Shown: positions 1 to 8,636 of the stretch, piece by piece
Layout: the number at the start of each line of letters is the position of its first letter
Position numbering within the stretch: position 1 is the stretch's first letter
Assembly (NCBI RefSeq): GCF_016862515.1
Contig: NZ_BONC01000036.1
Span: 19,600-83,599, forward strand
Length of the DNA stretch: 64,000 nucleotides
Reading direction: 5' to 3'
DNA from: Asanoa iriomotensis
Lineage (GTDB): Bacteria > Actinomycetota > Actinomycetes > Mycobacteriales > Micromonosporaceae
Notes under the pieces: generated by a model
The model's database searches: none
Seen by the model: the letters and a program-made list of their open reading frames with translations, nothing else
What the model was told of the DNA's origin: nothing
Translations under genes and position numbers: made by a program

Positions 1-456
1 GGCGAGCGCCGGCACGATCGCCTGGATCCGGTCGAGCGGAAGCACGTTGGCAGGCAGTGCGGCGGCGGCCGCCCGACCGGTCTCGACTGCCGCGGGCCCG
101 GCCCGCCAGTTCCGTGGACCGGCTTCGAATGAACCGGTCCAGAGCCCTTCGGCGACCTCCTCGAACGACGCGAGGGCGGCGAGGTCGAGCGCGTCGCGGC
201 CGCGGTAGAACGGGTGGTCCGCGCCGAGCGCGGTGATGCCCGACTCGATCACCACCTCGGAGGCGCCCGTGGCCCGGCGTGGGCGGCCGCGCCGGGCCAG
301 GAGTTCCACCTCGGCGGGGTCGAACAGGCTCTGGCCGGCTGGAGATCGCCGCCGGGCGAGCACGCCGCGGCTGACGTACGCGTACAGCGTGGCTGGCTTC
401 ACACCCAGCCGTTCGGCCGCCTCGGTCGCCGTCAACCAGCCCGTGAGCTGCTCCAT
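1..456 (-). CDS. Citrate synthase with N-terminal helix-turn-helix domain (C-terminus outside window)
   Basis: The 152 visible residues begin with a MerR/excisionase-like winged helix (residues about 7-45, containing TATEAAERLGVKPATLYAYV), followed by a basic linker and the start of a citrate-synthase fold (ESGITALGADHPFYRGRDAL, then a SFEEVAEGLW segment). HTH-citrate synthases are known in actinobacteria; members of the fold condense oxaloacetate with an acyl-CoA, but the HTH version may also bind DNA. The ATG at 456 is chosen because it immediately precedes the HTH. The catalytic His and Asp residues lie beyond the window edge, so activity cannot be judged. It is divergent from the homocitrate-synthase-like gene with only 76 bp between them, which contains palindromes that could be its own operator (inference). 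Confidence 0.8.
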   Translation of the reverse strand, partial: MEQLTGWLTATEAAERLGVKPATLYAYVSRGVLARRRSPAGQSLFDPAEVELLARRGRPRRATGASEVVIESGITALGADHPFYRGRDALDLAALASFEEVAEGLWTGSFEAGPRNWRAGPAAVETGRAAAAALPANVLPLDRIQAIVPALA

Positions 457-479
457 CGTGCCTCCGTACCAGCGTGAAT

Positions 480-501
480 GTTGATTTTAGTCAACGTTGA
501 C
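480..501. promoter_or_regulatory. Overlapping palindromes in a divergent promoter
   Basis: The perfect 12-bp palindrome GTCAACGTTGAC (490-501) overlaps a second inverted repeat, GTTGA-TTTTAG-TCAAC (480-495), giving three GTTGA/TCAAC half-sites in 22 bp. It sits 24 bp upstream of the HTH-citrate synthase start and 31 bp upstream of the plus-strand gene. This is a strong candidate operator controlling both genes; the regulator is unknown, the HTH-citrate synthase itself being the nearest candidate. Confidence 0.55.
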
Positions 502-532
502 CGTTCGCAACCCGTGATGTCAACCTGAGGTT

Positions 533-1756
533 ATGCCACGTATCCATTTCCTCGACGTCACCAACCGCGACGGCGTCCAGACGGCCCGGACCGGGCTGTC
601 CAAGTTCGGCAAGACGATGGTCAACTTCTACCTGGCGCGGCTCGGCGTCGCGCAGTCCGAGATCGGCTTCCCGTTCCTGTTCCACGAGGTGCCCTACGTG
701 CGGGCGCAGGTGGCGCTGGCCGAGGCCGGCGCGTTCGGCGACCTGCGGCTGTCGGGCTGGACCCGGGCGGTGGCCGGCGACGTGGTGGCGTCCGCGCCGT
801 TGGGGCTGAAGCACTACAACCTCTCGATCTCGACCAGCGACCAGATGTTGCGCAACAAGTTCCGCGGCAAGTTCGACCGCGCTGCCGTGATCGCGGAGAT
901 GGTCGCCGCGGTCCGCGCCGCGAAGGAGGCCGGAGTCGAGACCGTGGGCGTCAACGCCGAGGACGGGTCGCGCACCGATTTCGCTTTCCTCACCGAGTTC
1001 GCGCTGGCGGCCAAGGAGGCGGGCGCCGACCGGGTGCGCTACTGCGACACGATCGGCGGCGAGACACCGGGCCGGATCGGGGAGCGGTTCGCCAAGTTGG
1101 CCACCGCGGTCGGCATGCCGGTCGAGACGCACTGCCACAACGACCTCGGCATGGCCGTTGCCAATTCCGTTGCCGGTGCGCTCGGCGACCTTGACGCGGG
1201 CCAGGACGCCTGGATCAACACGTGCGTCAACGGGATCGGCGAGCGCTCGGGCAACGCCGACCTGGTCTCGACGATCCTGGCGTTGCGCAACGGCTTCGGC
1301 GTGGCCGACGAGGTGGAGATCGGCGACTCGTTGGACCTCTCGTGGGCGCGGCGGTTCGCCTTCTGGGCCGCGTACGCGTTCGGCCAGCCCTTGCCCATCA
1401 ACCAGCCGGGGGTCGGGCGCAACGCCTTCGCGCACGAGTCCGGCATCCACGCGGACGGGGCGCTCAAGGACCATCGAAACTACGAGTTGTACGACGAGGA
1501 CGTGCTCGGGCCGTTCCCTTCGGACTGGCACGCGGCGGCCGGGCGGGTCGTCTTGACGGGGGAGTACGGCGGGATGGCCGGCTTCCGGCACGTCCTGGAC
1601 GGGCTGGGCGTCGAGGTGACGGAGCCGGAGTTGACCTTCAAGCTGGTGCAGCTGTGCAACGCGGCGACCGGGCGGCCGCTCACCGACGACGAGCTGCGCC
1701 TCATCGCCGCGTACCCGCATCAGCTCGCCCTGCTCTACCCCGGACACCTCGCGTAA
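533..1756 (+). CDS. Homocitrate/2-isopropylmalate synthase-like acyl-CoA lyase-family enzyme
   Basis: A 407-aa HMGL-like TIM-barrel protein. It carries the first catalytic motif DVTNRDGVQ (residues 8-16; D8 and R12), the metal-binding HCHND (H200, H202, D204), and HESGIH (301-306), the second-domain signature shared by homocitrate and isopropylmalate synthases but not by HMG-CoA lyases. The chain ends without the C-terminal LeuA allosteric domain, so it resembles NifV/homocitrate-synthase-type proteins. Expected reaction: acetyl-CoA (or similar) condensed with a 2-oxo acid. The divergent HTH-citrate synthase is another acyl-CoA/oxo-acid condensing enzyme, so the two may share a metabolic theme. 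The 2-oxo acid substrate cannot be told from sequence, and no nif or lysine genes are adjacent. Confidence 0.8.
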   Translation: MPRIHFLDVTNRDGVQTARTGLSKFGKTMVNFYLARLGVAQSEIGFPFLFHEVPYVRAQVALAEAGAFGDLRLSGWTRAVAGDVVASAPLGLKHYNLSISTSDQMLRNKFRGKFDRAAVIAEMVAAVRAAKEAGVETVGVNAEDGSRTDFAFLTEFALAAKEAGADRVRYCDTIGGETPGRIGERFAKLATAVGMPVETHCHNDLGMAVANSVAGALGDLDAGQDAWINTCVNGIGERSGNADLVSTILALRNGFGVADEVEIGDSLDLSWARRFAFWAAYAFGQPLPINQPGVGRNAFAHESGIHADGALKDHRNYELYDEDVLGPFPSDWHAAAGRVVLTGEYGGMAGFRHVLDGLGVEVTEPELTFKLVQLCNAATGRPLTDDELRLIAAYPHQLALLYPGHLA

Positions 1757-1794
1757 CCGAAAGTGTCGGTGGGGTCCGATACCGTCTATGGGTC

Positions 1795-4700
1795 ATGGGG
1801 ACCCGGGTGGGGGAGACGGTCATCGGGCGGGAGCATCCCGCCGCGGTGCTGCGTGCCGAGATCGACCGGGTGACGGAGAGCCACGGCGGGTTGGTCCTGG
1901 TCACCGGCGAGGCGGGGATCGGCAAGACCACGCTGGTGACCGGCGCGGTCGACGAGGCCCGGGCGCGCGGCGTGACGGTGATCGGCGGGCGCTGCTGGGA
2001 TTCGGAGAGCGCGCCCGGCTACTGGCCGTGGGTGCAGGCGCTGCGTGCGCTGCGCCGGCACGTCGACCCCGACCAGTGGGCGGCGATCCAGGAGGCGGGC
2101 GGCGGGGCGCTCGCGGTGCTGCTCGGCAAGACGACCGAGGCCGACGACGAGGCGTTCACGCTCTACGACGAGGTCACCGCCGCGCTCGTCGCCGCCTCCC
2201 AGCAGGCGCCGGTCATGGTCGTCTTCGACGACCTGCACTGGGCCGACGCGGCGTCGCTGCGCTTGCTCGAGTTCGCGGCGCAGCACACGTGGTTCGAGCG
2301 GCTGCTGCTGATCGGCACCTACCGCGACGTCGAGGTCGAGTCGACCGCCCACCCGCTGCGCCCGCTGCTGTCGGGGCTGCAGGCCAAGGCCACCACGGTC
2401 ACGCTGACCGGCCTGGAGCCCGCCGAGGTGGGCACGCTGATCGAGCGAGTCGCCGGGCGCGGCGCCGGCGCCGACGTCGTCGCCGAGGTGCACCGCCGCA
2501 CCGGGGGCAACCCGTTCTTCGTGGAGCAGACCGCCCGGCTGTGGCGGGTCGACGGTTCTTTGACGGCCATTCCGCCAGGTGTACGCGACACCGTGCGCCG
2601 CCGGCTCGAGCTGTTGCCGTCAGCGCTGGTCGAGCTGTTGACCGCAGCGTCCGTGCTCGGGCACGAGTTCCACCGGCAGTTGCTGGCCGCGGTCGTTGCC
2701 GCACCGGTGCCGCAGGTCGACCGCCTGCTCGACCAGGCGATCGCGGCGCGGCTCGTGGTAGGCCGGGGCGGTGGGCGGTTCGCGTTCGGGCACGACCTGG
2801 TCCGCGAGACGCTTTACGACGCGCTCTCCGACCCGGCCCGGCGCACGCGGCACGCGGCGGTGGTGCTGGCGGTCGACGAGACCTCGGGGTTGCGCGGCCG
2901 CCTGTTCCCGGCCGACCTGGCCCGGCACGCTTACGCGGCCGGCGACGCGGTGCCGGCCTCGCTGGCCGTCGACCATCTGGTGACCGCGGCACGCGACGCG
3001 GCGGGCCGGCTGGCGCCGGAGGAGGCGCACAACCATTTCCGCCGCGCGCTCGAGCGCGCCGCCGACGACCCGGCGCGGCGGGTGATGCTGCACCTCGACC
3101 TCGCGATGCAGCTCTTCCACGGCATCACCCGCGAAGACGCGTGGGCCCAGATCTGGGCCGCGGCCGAGGTCGCGCGGTCCCTGGACGACCCGGGCGCGCT
3201 CGCTCGGGTGGCGCTGGTCGCCGAGCGGCACCGCGGCCCGCGCAGCACCCGTGGCCCACAGATCGAGGCGGTGCTCCGCGAGGCGCACGCCGGCTACGGA
3301 GCTGCCGACAGCGACGCTGACCTGCCACGGGAGCGCCTGGTCGCCGACCTGATCGCCCGCACCGAGATGGCGGCCCGAGCCGACCAGAACGACGAGGCGC
3401 TGGCGTTCAGCCTGTGGAGCCGGCACGACTCGATCTGGGGTTTGGGCTCGGCCCGCGAGCGCGCGGCGCTGATGTCCGAGATGGAAATCGTCGCCCGGCG
3501 CAGCCGCGACTGGCAGACGGCAGCCTTCGCGGCGTCGCTGCGGTGGGTCGCGCTGCTGGAGATGGGCGACCCGGCCTACTACGAGCAGTTGCAGGCGCTG
3601 CACGCGATGACCGAGCAGATCGACGTGGCGATGGCGCGGATGATGTCCAACATCGACCGGAGCATCATCGCGACGCTACGCGGCGAGTTCACCGAGGCGG
3701 CCACGCTGCAACGCGACCTGTCGGTTTTCATGGACGGCTCGCAGGACGAGAACGCCTACATGGGCCAACACCTGCAGTGGGCGCTGCTGATGCTGCGGGG
3801 CCGCTTCGCGGACGCGGCCCGGTTGCTGGAGGTCCGCGAGGCCGCGCACGCGCCCTACTACCCGCTGGTGACGGCCCTGACCGCGGTGGCACAGGGCGAC
3901 CCTGGCCCAGGCCTGCGCCTCCTGGCCGAGGTGGATCACCGCGACGGCGCCTACAAGCGGTGGCTGGAGCCGCTCTACCTGCGTTTGGTGGCAGAGTTGG
4001 CGGTGCTGACCCGCGATCCGGACCTGTGCGCCCAGACCCGCGCTGCGTTCGCGCCGCACCGGGCCGAGTGGCTGGTGGCGTTGTACGGGTGCGACGTGAG
4101 CGGCCCGGTCGAGCTGTGGCTGGCCCGCGTCGAGGCGGCGGAGGAGCGCTGGGAGTCGGCGGAGGAGGGTTTCACCAGGGCTTATCAGGCGGCTGACGCG
4201 TTGGGCGCGCGGCCGTGGTCGGTCCTGGCCCGGCTGGACCTGGCGGCGACGCTGCTGGCCCGCGGCAAGCCGGCGGCGGGGTTGCTGTCCGAGGTGGAGC
4301 GCGAGGCGACGGCCCTGGACATGCCGCACGTGGCCGAGGATGCTCGCGCACTGGCCACGCGGCCTACTCCCGCGGCATCGCGGGGAGCGGGCGGGGTGTT
4401 TTCGCTGCCGTCGGTAGACCAGGTGGCGGATGGCTCGGATCGGCCTGCGGGGGGCTCGGATCGGCCTGCCGACGGCTCGGACCGGCCGGCGGACGACTTT
4501 GACTTGCCGGCGGCCCACCGGGGCGCGAACGGCCAGGCCGACCCACCGACGACCAGCCGCCGTCCGACCTCCGCGCATGGCGTGCGGTCGGGTGTCGGCT
4601 CCTCCGCTGCCGACCTATCGCAACCCGCAGACCAACGAACCGTTGGCAACGGCCAAGGTGCGGAAGACCCGAGCGGCGATCGCAGGGTCGGCCCGGACGG

Positions 4701-5388
4701 GTTGAGCCGAGCCGACGCTCGGGCCGGCCACCGCGATGATCCGGTTGAGCTGGATCGGGGTGGTCTCGCTGATTCAAATCCAGGCGGCGCTCGCGACGGT
4801 AGCGGCTCGGCAACCTCCTCGGCCGGCCGTGCAGCGGCGCCGGCTTCGGAGTTCCGCCGGGAGGGCGACGTGTGGCGCCTGGCGTTCGCCGGCCGCGTGG
4901 TCCATCTGCCCGACGCGAAGGGCTTGCGCGACCTGCACGAGCTGCTCACCCACCCAGGCGAAGACATCGCCGCGGTCGTGCTGCTCGACCCCGCAGCCGG
5001 CCCGGAGCTGCTGGCAGCCCGCCGTATGGGCAGCGACCCGATCCTCGACGAGGAGGCGAAGTCCCGCTACAAGCGCCGCCTGAGCGAACTCGACGAGGCA
5101 ATCGACCTGGCCGCCGACCGCGGCGACAACGCCAAGCTGGCCTTGTTCGACCGGGAACGCCGGGCGCTGATCGAGGAACTCCGCGCCGCGGCGGGGTTGG
5201 GCGGCCGCACCCGCAACCTGGGCGACGAGGCAGAACGAGCCCGCAAAACGGTAACGGCCCGCATCCGCGACACCCTACGCAAGATCGACGAACGCCACCC
5301 GGACCTGGCCCTCCACCTCCGCGACGCGGTCTCAACGGGCTCAACCTGTCGCTACGCCCCATCCACCCCCACCACCTGGCGGTTGTAG
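1795..5388 (+). CDS. Large AAA/STAND-type ATPase with conserved actinobacterial C-terminal domain
   Basis: 1197 aa from the ATG at 1795. The Walker A GEAGIGKTT is at residues 38-46 and the Walker B VVFDDLHWAD at about 142-151, the signature of the ATPase module seen in LuxR-LAL/MalT-like and adenylate-cyclase-linked regulators. A long helical TPR-like middle follows. Residues about 870-1018 are a low-complexity linker that includes three successive GSDRPA repeats. The last ~175 residues (from EGDVWRLAF) form a domain that recurs at the end of actinobacterial ATPases of this type and finishes with the typical CRYxPxxxxxWRL ending. No LuxR-type HTH is visible, so DNA binding is not supported. 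Likely a signal-integrating ATPase of unknown output. The upstream open frame from 1222 is only overlap with the previous gene. Confidence 0.75.
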   Translation: MGTRVGETVIGREHPAAVLRAEIDRVTESHGGLVLVTGEAGIGKTTLVTGAVDEARARGVTVIGGRCWDSESAPGYWPWVQALRALRRHVDPDQWAAIQEAGGGALAVLLGKTTEADDEAFTLYDEVTAALVAASQQAPVMVVFDDLHWADAASLRLLEFAAQHTWFERLLLIGTYRDVEVESTAHPLRPLLSGLQAKATTVTLTGLEPAEVGTLIERVAGRGAGADVVAEVHRRTGGNPFFVEQTARLWRVDGSLTAIPPGVRDTVRRRLELLPSALVELLTAASVLGHEFHRQLLAAVVAAPVPQVDRLLDQAIAARLVVGRGGGRFAFGHDLVRETLYDALSDPARRTRHAAVVLAVDETSGLRGRLFPADLARHAYAAGDAVPASLAVDHLVTAARDAAGRLAPEEAHNHFRRALERAADDPARRVMLHLDLAMQLFHGITREDAWAQIWAAAEVARSLDDPGALARVALVAERHRGPRSTRGPQIEAVLREAHAGYGAADSDADLPRERLVADLIARTEMAARADQNDEALAFSLWSRHDSIWGLGSARERAALMSEMEIVARRSRDWQTAAFAASLRWVALLEMGDPAYYEQLQALHAMTEQIDVAMARMMSNIDRSIIATLRGEFTEAATLQRDLSVFMDGSQDENAYMGQHLQWALLMLRGRFADAARLLEVREAAHAPYYPLVTALTAVAQGDPGPGLRLLAEVDHRDGAYKRWLEPLYLRLVAELAVLTRDPDLCAQTRAAFAPHRAEWLVALYGCDVSGPVELWLARVEAAEERWESAEEGFTRAYQAADALGARPWSVLARLDLAATLLARGKPAAGLLSEVEREATALDMPHVAEDARALATRPTPAASRGAGGVFSLPSVDQVADGSDRPAGGSDRPADGSDRPADDFDLPAAHRGANGQADPPTTSRRPTSAHGVRSGVGSSAADLSQPADQRTVGNGQGAEDPSGDRRVGPDGLSRADARAGHRDDPVELDRGGLADSNPGGARDGSGSATSSAGRAAAPASEFRREGDVWRLAFAGRVVHLPDAKGLRDLHELLTHPGEDIAAVVLLDPAAGPELLAARRMGSDPILDEEAKSRYKRRLSELDEAIDLAADRGDNAKLALFDRERRALIEELRAAAGLGGRTRNLGDEAERARKTVTARIRDTLRKIDERHPDLALHLRDAVSTGSTCRYAPSTPTTWRL

Positions 5389-5725
5389 AGACGCCGAACG
5401 CGGGCTGTCGCCGCGTCGGTCGTCGGCCCGGCCCTCCGCGGACCGAACGCCCAAGCGAGCGCGTGCTGGCGGCGTGGGTTGTGGGTACAGGCCTCTACGG
5501 TGCGGGGCGAATAACTGGGTGTGGGCTGGCGGGTGGGTTGTGGGTTCGGCTCTGCGGAGCGGGCATGCAAGCGAGTGTGTCCGGGCCTCCGCGGACCCGG
5601 CAAGCAAGCGAATGCGGGCCAGCGGCCTCGGCCGTGGGCCGTGCCCACGCGGACCCGGCAGACCAAGGCGGTGGGCGGCGCGGCTACCGGTCCCGGTTAC
5701 CGCGGACCCCCACCGGACAAACAAA
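5389..5725. repeat. Non-coding stretch with decayed direct repeats
   Basis: No gene is convincing here. The word CCGCGGACC (once as ACGCGGACC) recurs at 5436, 5589, about 5648 and 5700, each near a CAAGCGA- or CCAAG-like word, and GTGGGTTGTGGGT occurs twice. It looks like an eroded repeat array between two convergent genes. Confidence 0.4.
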
Positions 5726-5757
5726 GAGCGGCCCCGCGCCCAAGCGCGAGGCCGCTC
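5726..5757 (-). terminator. Rho-independent terminator of the exporter operon
   Basis: On the minus strand a GC-rich stem (GAGCGGCC with a second CGCGC stem, loop TTGG) is followed directly by CTTTGTTTGT. It lies 12 bp after the stop of the ABC permease gene. Confidence 0.75.
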
Positions 5758-5769
5758 CAAGGGGCCCGG

Positions 5770-6621
5770 TCAGCGGCGGTTGTAGCGGTACATCGTGAGG
5801 AAACCGAAGACCACCACGAAGCCGGCGCTCCACAGGAACGTCCACATGATGCTCGTCGCGTCCGGGGAGCCGCTCATCACCGAGCGGATCGCGTCCACCA
5901 GGTGAGTGATCGGGTTGACCTTCACGAACGCCTGCAGCCACCCCGGCATAGTTGACGGCTCGACGAAGACGTTGCTCAGGAAGGTCAGTGGGAACAGGAC
6001 CAGCATGCTGACGCCCATGACGGACTTCTCGCTGCGGAGGATCAGGCCGAACATCGTCCAGACCCACGAGAACGCGAACGAGAAGACCACCAGCAGGCCG
6101 ATGCCGGCCAGTACGCCGATCACGCCGCCGTCTGGGCGGAAGCCCAGGATCAAGCCCACGCCCAGGATGACCAGGGCCGCCAGGATGTAGCGGAGGACGT
6201 CGCCGAAGATCATGCCGACCAGGGCTGATGGGCGCCAGACCGGCAGGGTGCGGAAGCGGTCGAAGACGCCCTTCTCGATGTCCGTGTTGAGGCCGATGCC
6301 TGTGTACATCGTGATCATCACGACGCTCGTGACCATGATGCCGGGCAGGAAGAACTGGAGGTACGCGGACGCGCTGCCGGCGATCGCGCCACCAAAGAGA
6401 TAGGTGAACATCAGCGTCATGATGATCGGGAACGCCGTGACGTCGAAGAGCTGCTCCGGTACGTGCTTGATCTTCAGCATCGCCCGCCAGCCGAACGTCA
6501 CCGAGGACGACCAGGCGCTTGGCCTTGGCGGTCGGGCACCGGGCGCGAGGACCGCACCCAGCGTCTCCGGGGACGGCACGTAGACGGTCTGCAGGTCAGA
6601 AGAGGTGGCTGCGGTGCTCAT
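5770..6621 (-). CDS. ABC-2 type exporter permease (DrrB-like)
   Basis: 283 aa with about six predicted membrane segments, including an [15 protein letters not shown] helix and a C-terminal helix ending MYRYNRR. It has the ABC-2 layout of daunorubicin-resistance DrrB proteins: cytoplasmic N-terminus, then the conserved [20 protein letters not shown] loop. It forms the membrane channel for the ATPase encoded just upstream, whose stop overlaps this start (ATGA), so the two are translationally coupled. The exported substrate is unknown; family members export drugs or lipids. It is the last gene of an apparent operon, followed by a good terminator. Confidence 0.9.
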   Translation of the reverse strand: MSTAATSSDLQTVYVPSPETLGAVLAPGARPPRPSAWSSSVTFGWRAMLKIKHVPEQLFDVTAFPIIMTLMFTYLFGGAIAGSASAYLQFFLPGIMVTSVVMITMYTGIGLNTDIEKGVFDRFRTLPVWRPSALVGMIFGDVLRYILAALVILGVGLILGFRPDGGVIGVLAGIGLLVVFSFAFSWVWTMFGLILRSEKSVMGVSMLVLFPLTFLSNVFVEPSTMPGWLQAFVKVNPITHLVDAIRSVMSGSPDATSIMWTFLWSAGFVVVFGFLTMYRYNRR

Positions 6622-7607
6622 CGGGCGGTCTCCAATTCAGCAGAAGCGGGGTGGTCGGTCAGCGCCAGGAACACCTCGTCGAGGCTCGGCTGGCCGAGGG
6701 AGAAGTCGTCGACGACGATGCCGGCGGCGGCCAACTCGGACAGCGCCCGCGCGGCCTGCGTGCTCGCCTCGAAGTCGGAGCCCTCGACCCGCGCCGTCAG
6801 CGACACCGGGTCCGCATCCGGCTCGACCGCCGCGCCCAGCGCCCGGGCCAGCACCTCCTGTGCCTTGGTCCGCGTCGCGGCGTCCCGCAGTCGCACGTGG
6901 ACCGTGCCCGAGCCGATCGACGACTTCAGCTCGCCGGGCGTACCGTCGGCGATCACCTTGCCGTGGTCCACCACGGCGATCCGGGACGCGAGGCGGTCGG
7001 CCTCGTCCAGGTACTGCGTGGTCAACAGCACCGTCGTGCCGTGCGCCACGACCGAGCGGATGATGTCCCACACCTGATTGCGGCTGCGCGGGTCGAGGCC
7101 GGTCGTCGGCTCGTCGAGGAACAGCAGCTCAGGCGTGTTGAGAATGCTGGCCGCGATGTCGATCCGGCGCCGCATGCCGCCCGAGTACTTCTTGACCTGC
7201 CGGTCGGCGGCCTCGGTCAGCCCGAACGCGGCGAGCAGCTCGTCCGCGCGGGCCTTCGCGGCCGGCTTGCGGTGCCCGAGCAGCCGGCCGATCAGGATCA
7301 GGTTCTCGACGCCCGTCAGGTCCTCGTCGACCGACGCGTACTGGCCGGTCATGCTGACCTTGGCGCGCACGGCACTGGCCTCGCGCACCACGTCGTGCCC
7401 GAACACCGTCGCCGAACCGCCATCGGGGCGGGTCAACGTGGCCAACACCCGGACGGCGGTGGTCTTGCCGGCACCGTTGGGGCCCAACAAACCATAGACA
7501 CTGCCAGCGGGTACGAGCAGGTCGATGCCGTCGAGTGCCCGGGTATCGCCGAACGTCTTCACCAAGCCCTTCGCTTCGATCGCGGGGGCGCTGGGGTGGT
7601 CGCTCAT
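6618..7607 (-). CDS. ABC exporter ATP-binding protein (DrrA-like)
   Basis: 329 aa from the ATG at 7607, chosen because GGAGGG lies 7 nt upstream; an in-frame start 12 codons earlier has no such site. Walker A is GPNGAGKTT, the signature is [10 protein letters not shown] and Walker B is [12 protein letters not shown]. The ~100-residue C-terminal extension is the regulatory domain typical of DrrA-type ATPases. It powers the ABC-2 permease encoded by the overlapping next gene. The preceding FMN reductase and ArsR-type regulator suggest expression in response to a metal, redox or xenobiotic signal (inference). Confidence 0.9.
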   Translation of the reverse strand: MSDHPSAPAIEAKGLVKTFGDTRALDGIDLLVPAGSVYGLLGPNGAGKTTAVRVLATLTRPDGGSATVFGHDVVREASAVRAKVSMTGQYASVDEDLTGVENLILIGRLLGHRKPAAKARADELLAAFGLTEAADRQVKKYSGGMRRRIDIAASILNTPELLFLDEPTTGLDPRSRNQVWDIIRSVVAHGTTVLLTTQYLDEADRLASRIAVVDHGKVIADGTPGELKSSIGSGTVHVRLRDAATRTKAQEVLARALGAAVEPDADPVSLTARVEGSDFEASTQAARALSELAAAGIVVDDFSLGQPSLDEVFLALTDHPASAELETAR

Positions 7608-7632
7608 GGTGGTTCCCTCCGTGTTGAGTTGC

Positions 7633-8199
7633 CTAAGAGACATAGGGGCGGGCGGCCCGGCCGGCGCGCAGCGTGACGCCCCACCAGCAGAGCTGGTCGA
7701 GCAGCACCTGCGCGGCCTGGACGGGTGTGTCCTCGGCCAGCCGCCGGTCGAGGTCGTCGTGGCCGAGCAGGTCGACGCCGACCCAGTCGCGCACCGTCAC
7801 CGCGTGCAGAGCGGTGAAGACCGTGCGGAGCTGCTCGACCGCGTGCTGCCCGACCGACCGGCAGCCGTACGACACGAAGCCGACCGGTTTGGCGTGCCAC
7901 TCGTCGTACGCGAAGTCGATCGCCTGCTTGAGCGAGGCCGGAAAGCTGTGGTTGTACTCCGGTGTGACCACGACGAACGCGTCGGCGCGGTCGACCTCGG
8001 CGGTGAACGCCGACATCTGCGGCGTGGCCCGAGCGGGGTAGTCGGCGGGGAAGGCGTAGTCCGCGAGATCGACGACGGCGGCCGACACCTCGCGGCGCAG
8101 CCCGGCCTGTGCCACGAACCACCCGGCCACCCGGTCACCGACCCGACCCTCGCGGGTGCTGCCGATGATCACCGCCAACCGCAACGGCGCCTCGATCAT
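7633..8199 (-). CDS. NADPH-dependent FMN reductase family flavoprotein
   Basis: 188 aa from the ATG at 8199, preceded by GGGGAGG at good spacing. The N-terminus [17 protein letters not shown] is the FMN-phosphate-binding loop, and [18 protein letters not shown] is the second flavin motif of the NADPH-dependent FMN reductase/azoreductase family. Such enzymes reduce FMN, quinones, azo dyes or metal oxyanions. The gene lies 25 bp upstream of the ABC exporter ATPase and just downstream of an ArsR-type regulator, so a reduce-and-export detoxification module is plausible. The substrate cannot be read from the sequence. Confidence 0.85.
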   Translation of the reverse strand: MIEAPLRLAVIIGSTREGRVGDRVAGWFVAQAGLRREVSAAVVDLADYAFPADYPARATPQMSAFTAEVDRADAFVVVTPEYNHSFPASLKQAIDFAYDEWHAKPVGFVSYGCRSVGQHAVEQLRTVFTALHAVTVRDWVGVDLLGHDDLDRRLAEDTPVQAAQVLLDQLCWWGVTLRAGRAARPYVS

Positions 8200-8241
8200 G
8201 GTGACCACCTCCCCTCTCACGAAGGAAGGCGCGAGACGCCC

Positions 8242-8260
8242 CGCTAGATCGGATCTAGCG
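8242..8260. promoter_or_regulatory. 19-bp perfect palindrome, candidate ArsR-family operator
   Basis: CGCTAGATC-G-GATCTAGCG has 9-bp perfect arms. It overlaps the stop codon of the ArsR-type gene and lies 43 bp upstream of the FMN reductase start. There is no T-tract, so an operator for the downstream genes is more likely than a terminator. Confidence 0.55.
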
Positions 8261-8599
8261 ATCCTCGGAAGAGGGACGGCGCTCCCGCCGCCCGCGCGCC
8301 AGCTCGGTCGAAAGCGCGTCCAGCCGTTGCGACCAGAACCCCCGGTATCGCTCCAGCCACGCGTCCACCTCGCGCAACGGGGTGGCGTCGACCGCGTACA
8401 GGCGCCGGGTCCCGGCCGCGCGCACGGTGGTGAAGCCGTTGTCGCGGAGCACCCGCAGGTGCTGCGAGACGGCCGGTTGCGAGATGCCGAACTCCGCCTG
8501 AACGACGGCGCCGATCTCGCCGGCCGCCAGCTCCCCGTCGGCCAGCAGCTCCAGGATCCGCCGCCGCACGGGGTCGCCGAGGACGTCGAAGGCGTGCAC
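8255..8599 (-). CDS. ArsR-family winged-helix transcriptional regulator
   Basis: 114 aa with a GTG start at 8599. It opens with the family hallmark FDVLGDPVRRRILELL, has the recognition region GISQPAVSQHLRVLRDNG, and the wing RAAGTRRLYAV. No CxC metal site is visible, so it need not sense a metal; it resembles the ArsR subgroup found beside small detoxification operons. It is the first gene of an apparent operon with the FMN reductase and ABC exporter, and is separated from the ABC-F gene upstream by 37 bp that contain TTGACT and an AT-rich stretch (possible promoter). The palindrome at its 3' end may be its binding site. Confidence 0.85.
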   Translation of the reverse strand: MHAFDVLGDPVRRRILELLADGELAAGEIGAVVQAEFGISQPAVSQHLRVLRDNGFTTVRAAGTRRLYAVDATPLREVDAWLERYRGFWSQRLDALSTELARGRRERRPSSEDR

Positions 8600-8636
8600 G
8601 TCTCGACTGTCTAGCAGCGGGTTATATAAGTCAAGC

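Noticed and set aside
1222..1794. N-terminal extension of the large ATPase gene
   Set aside because: It overlaps the synthase gene in another phase; the ATPase fold begins right after the ATG at 1795.
4690..4800. tRNA, because of a GATTCAAATCC word
   Set aside because: No acceptor or anticodon arms can be paired and it lies in a coding frame.
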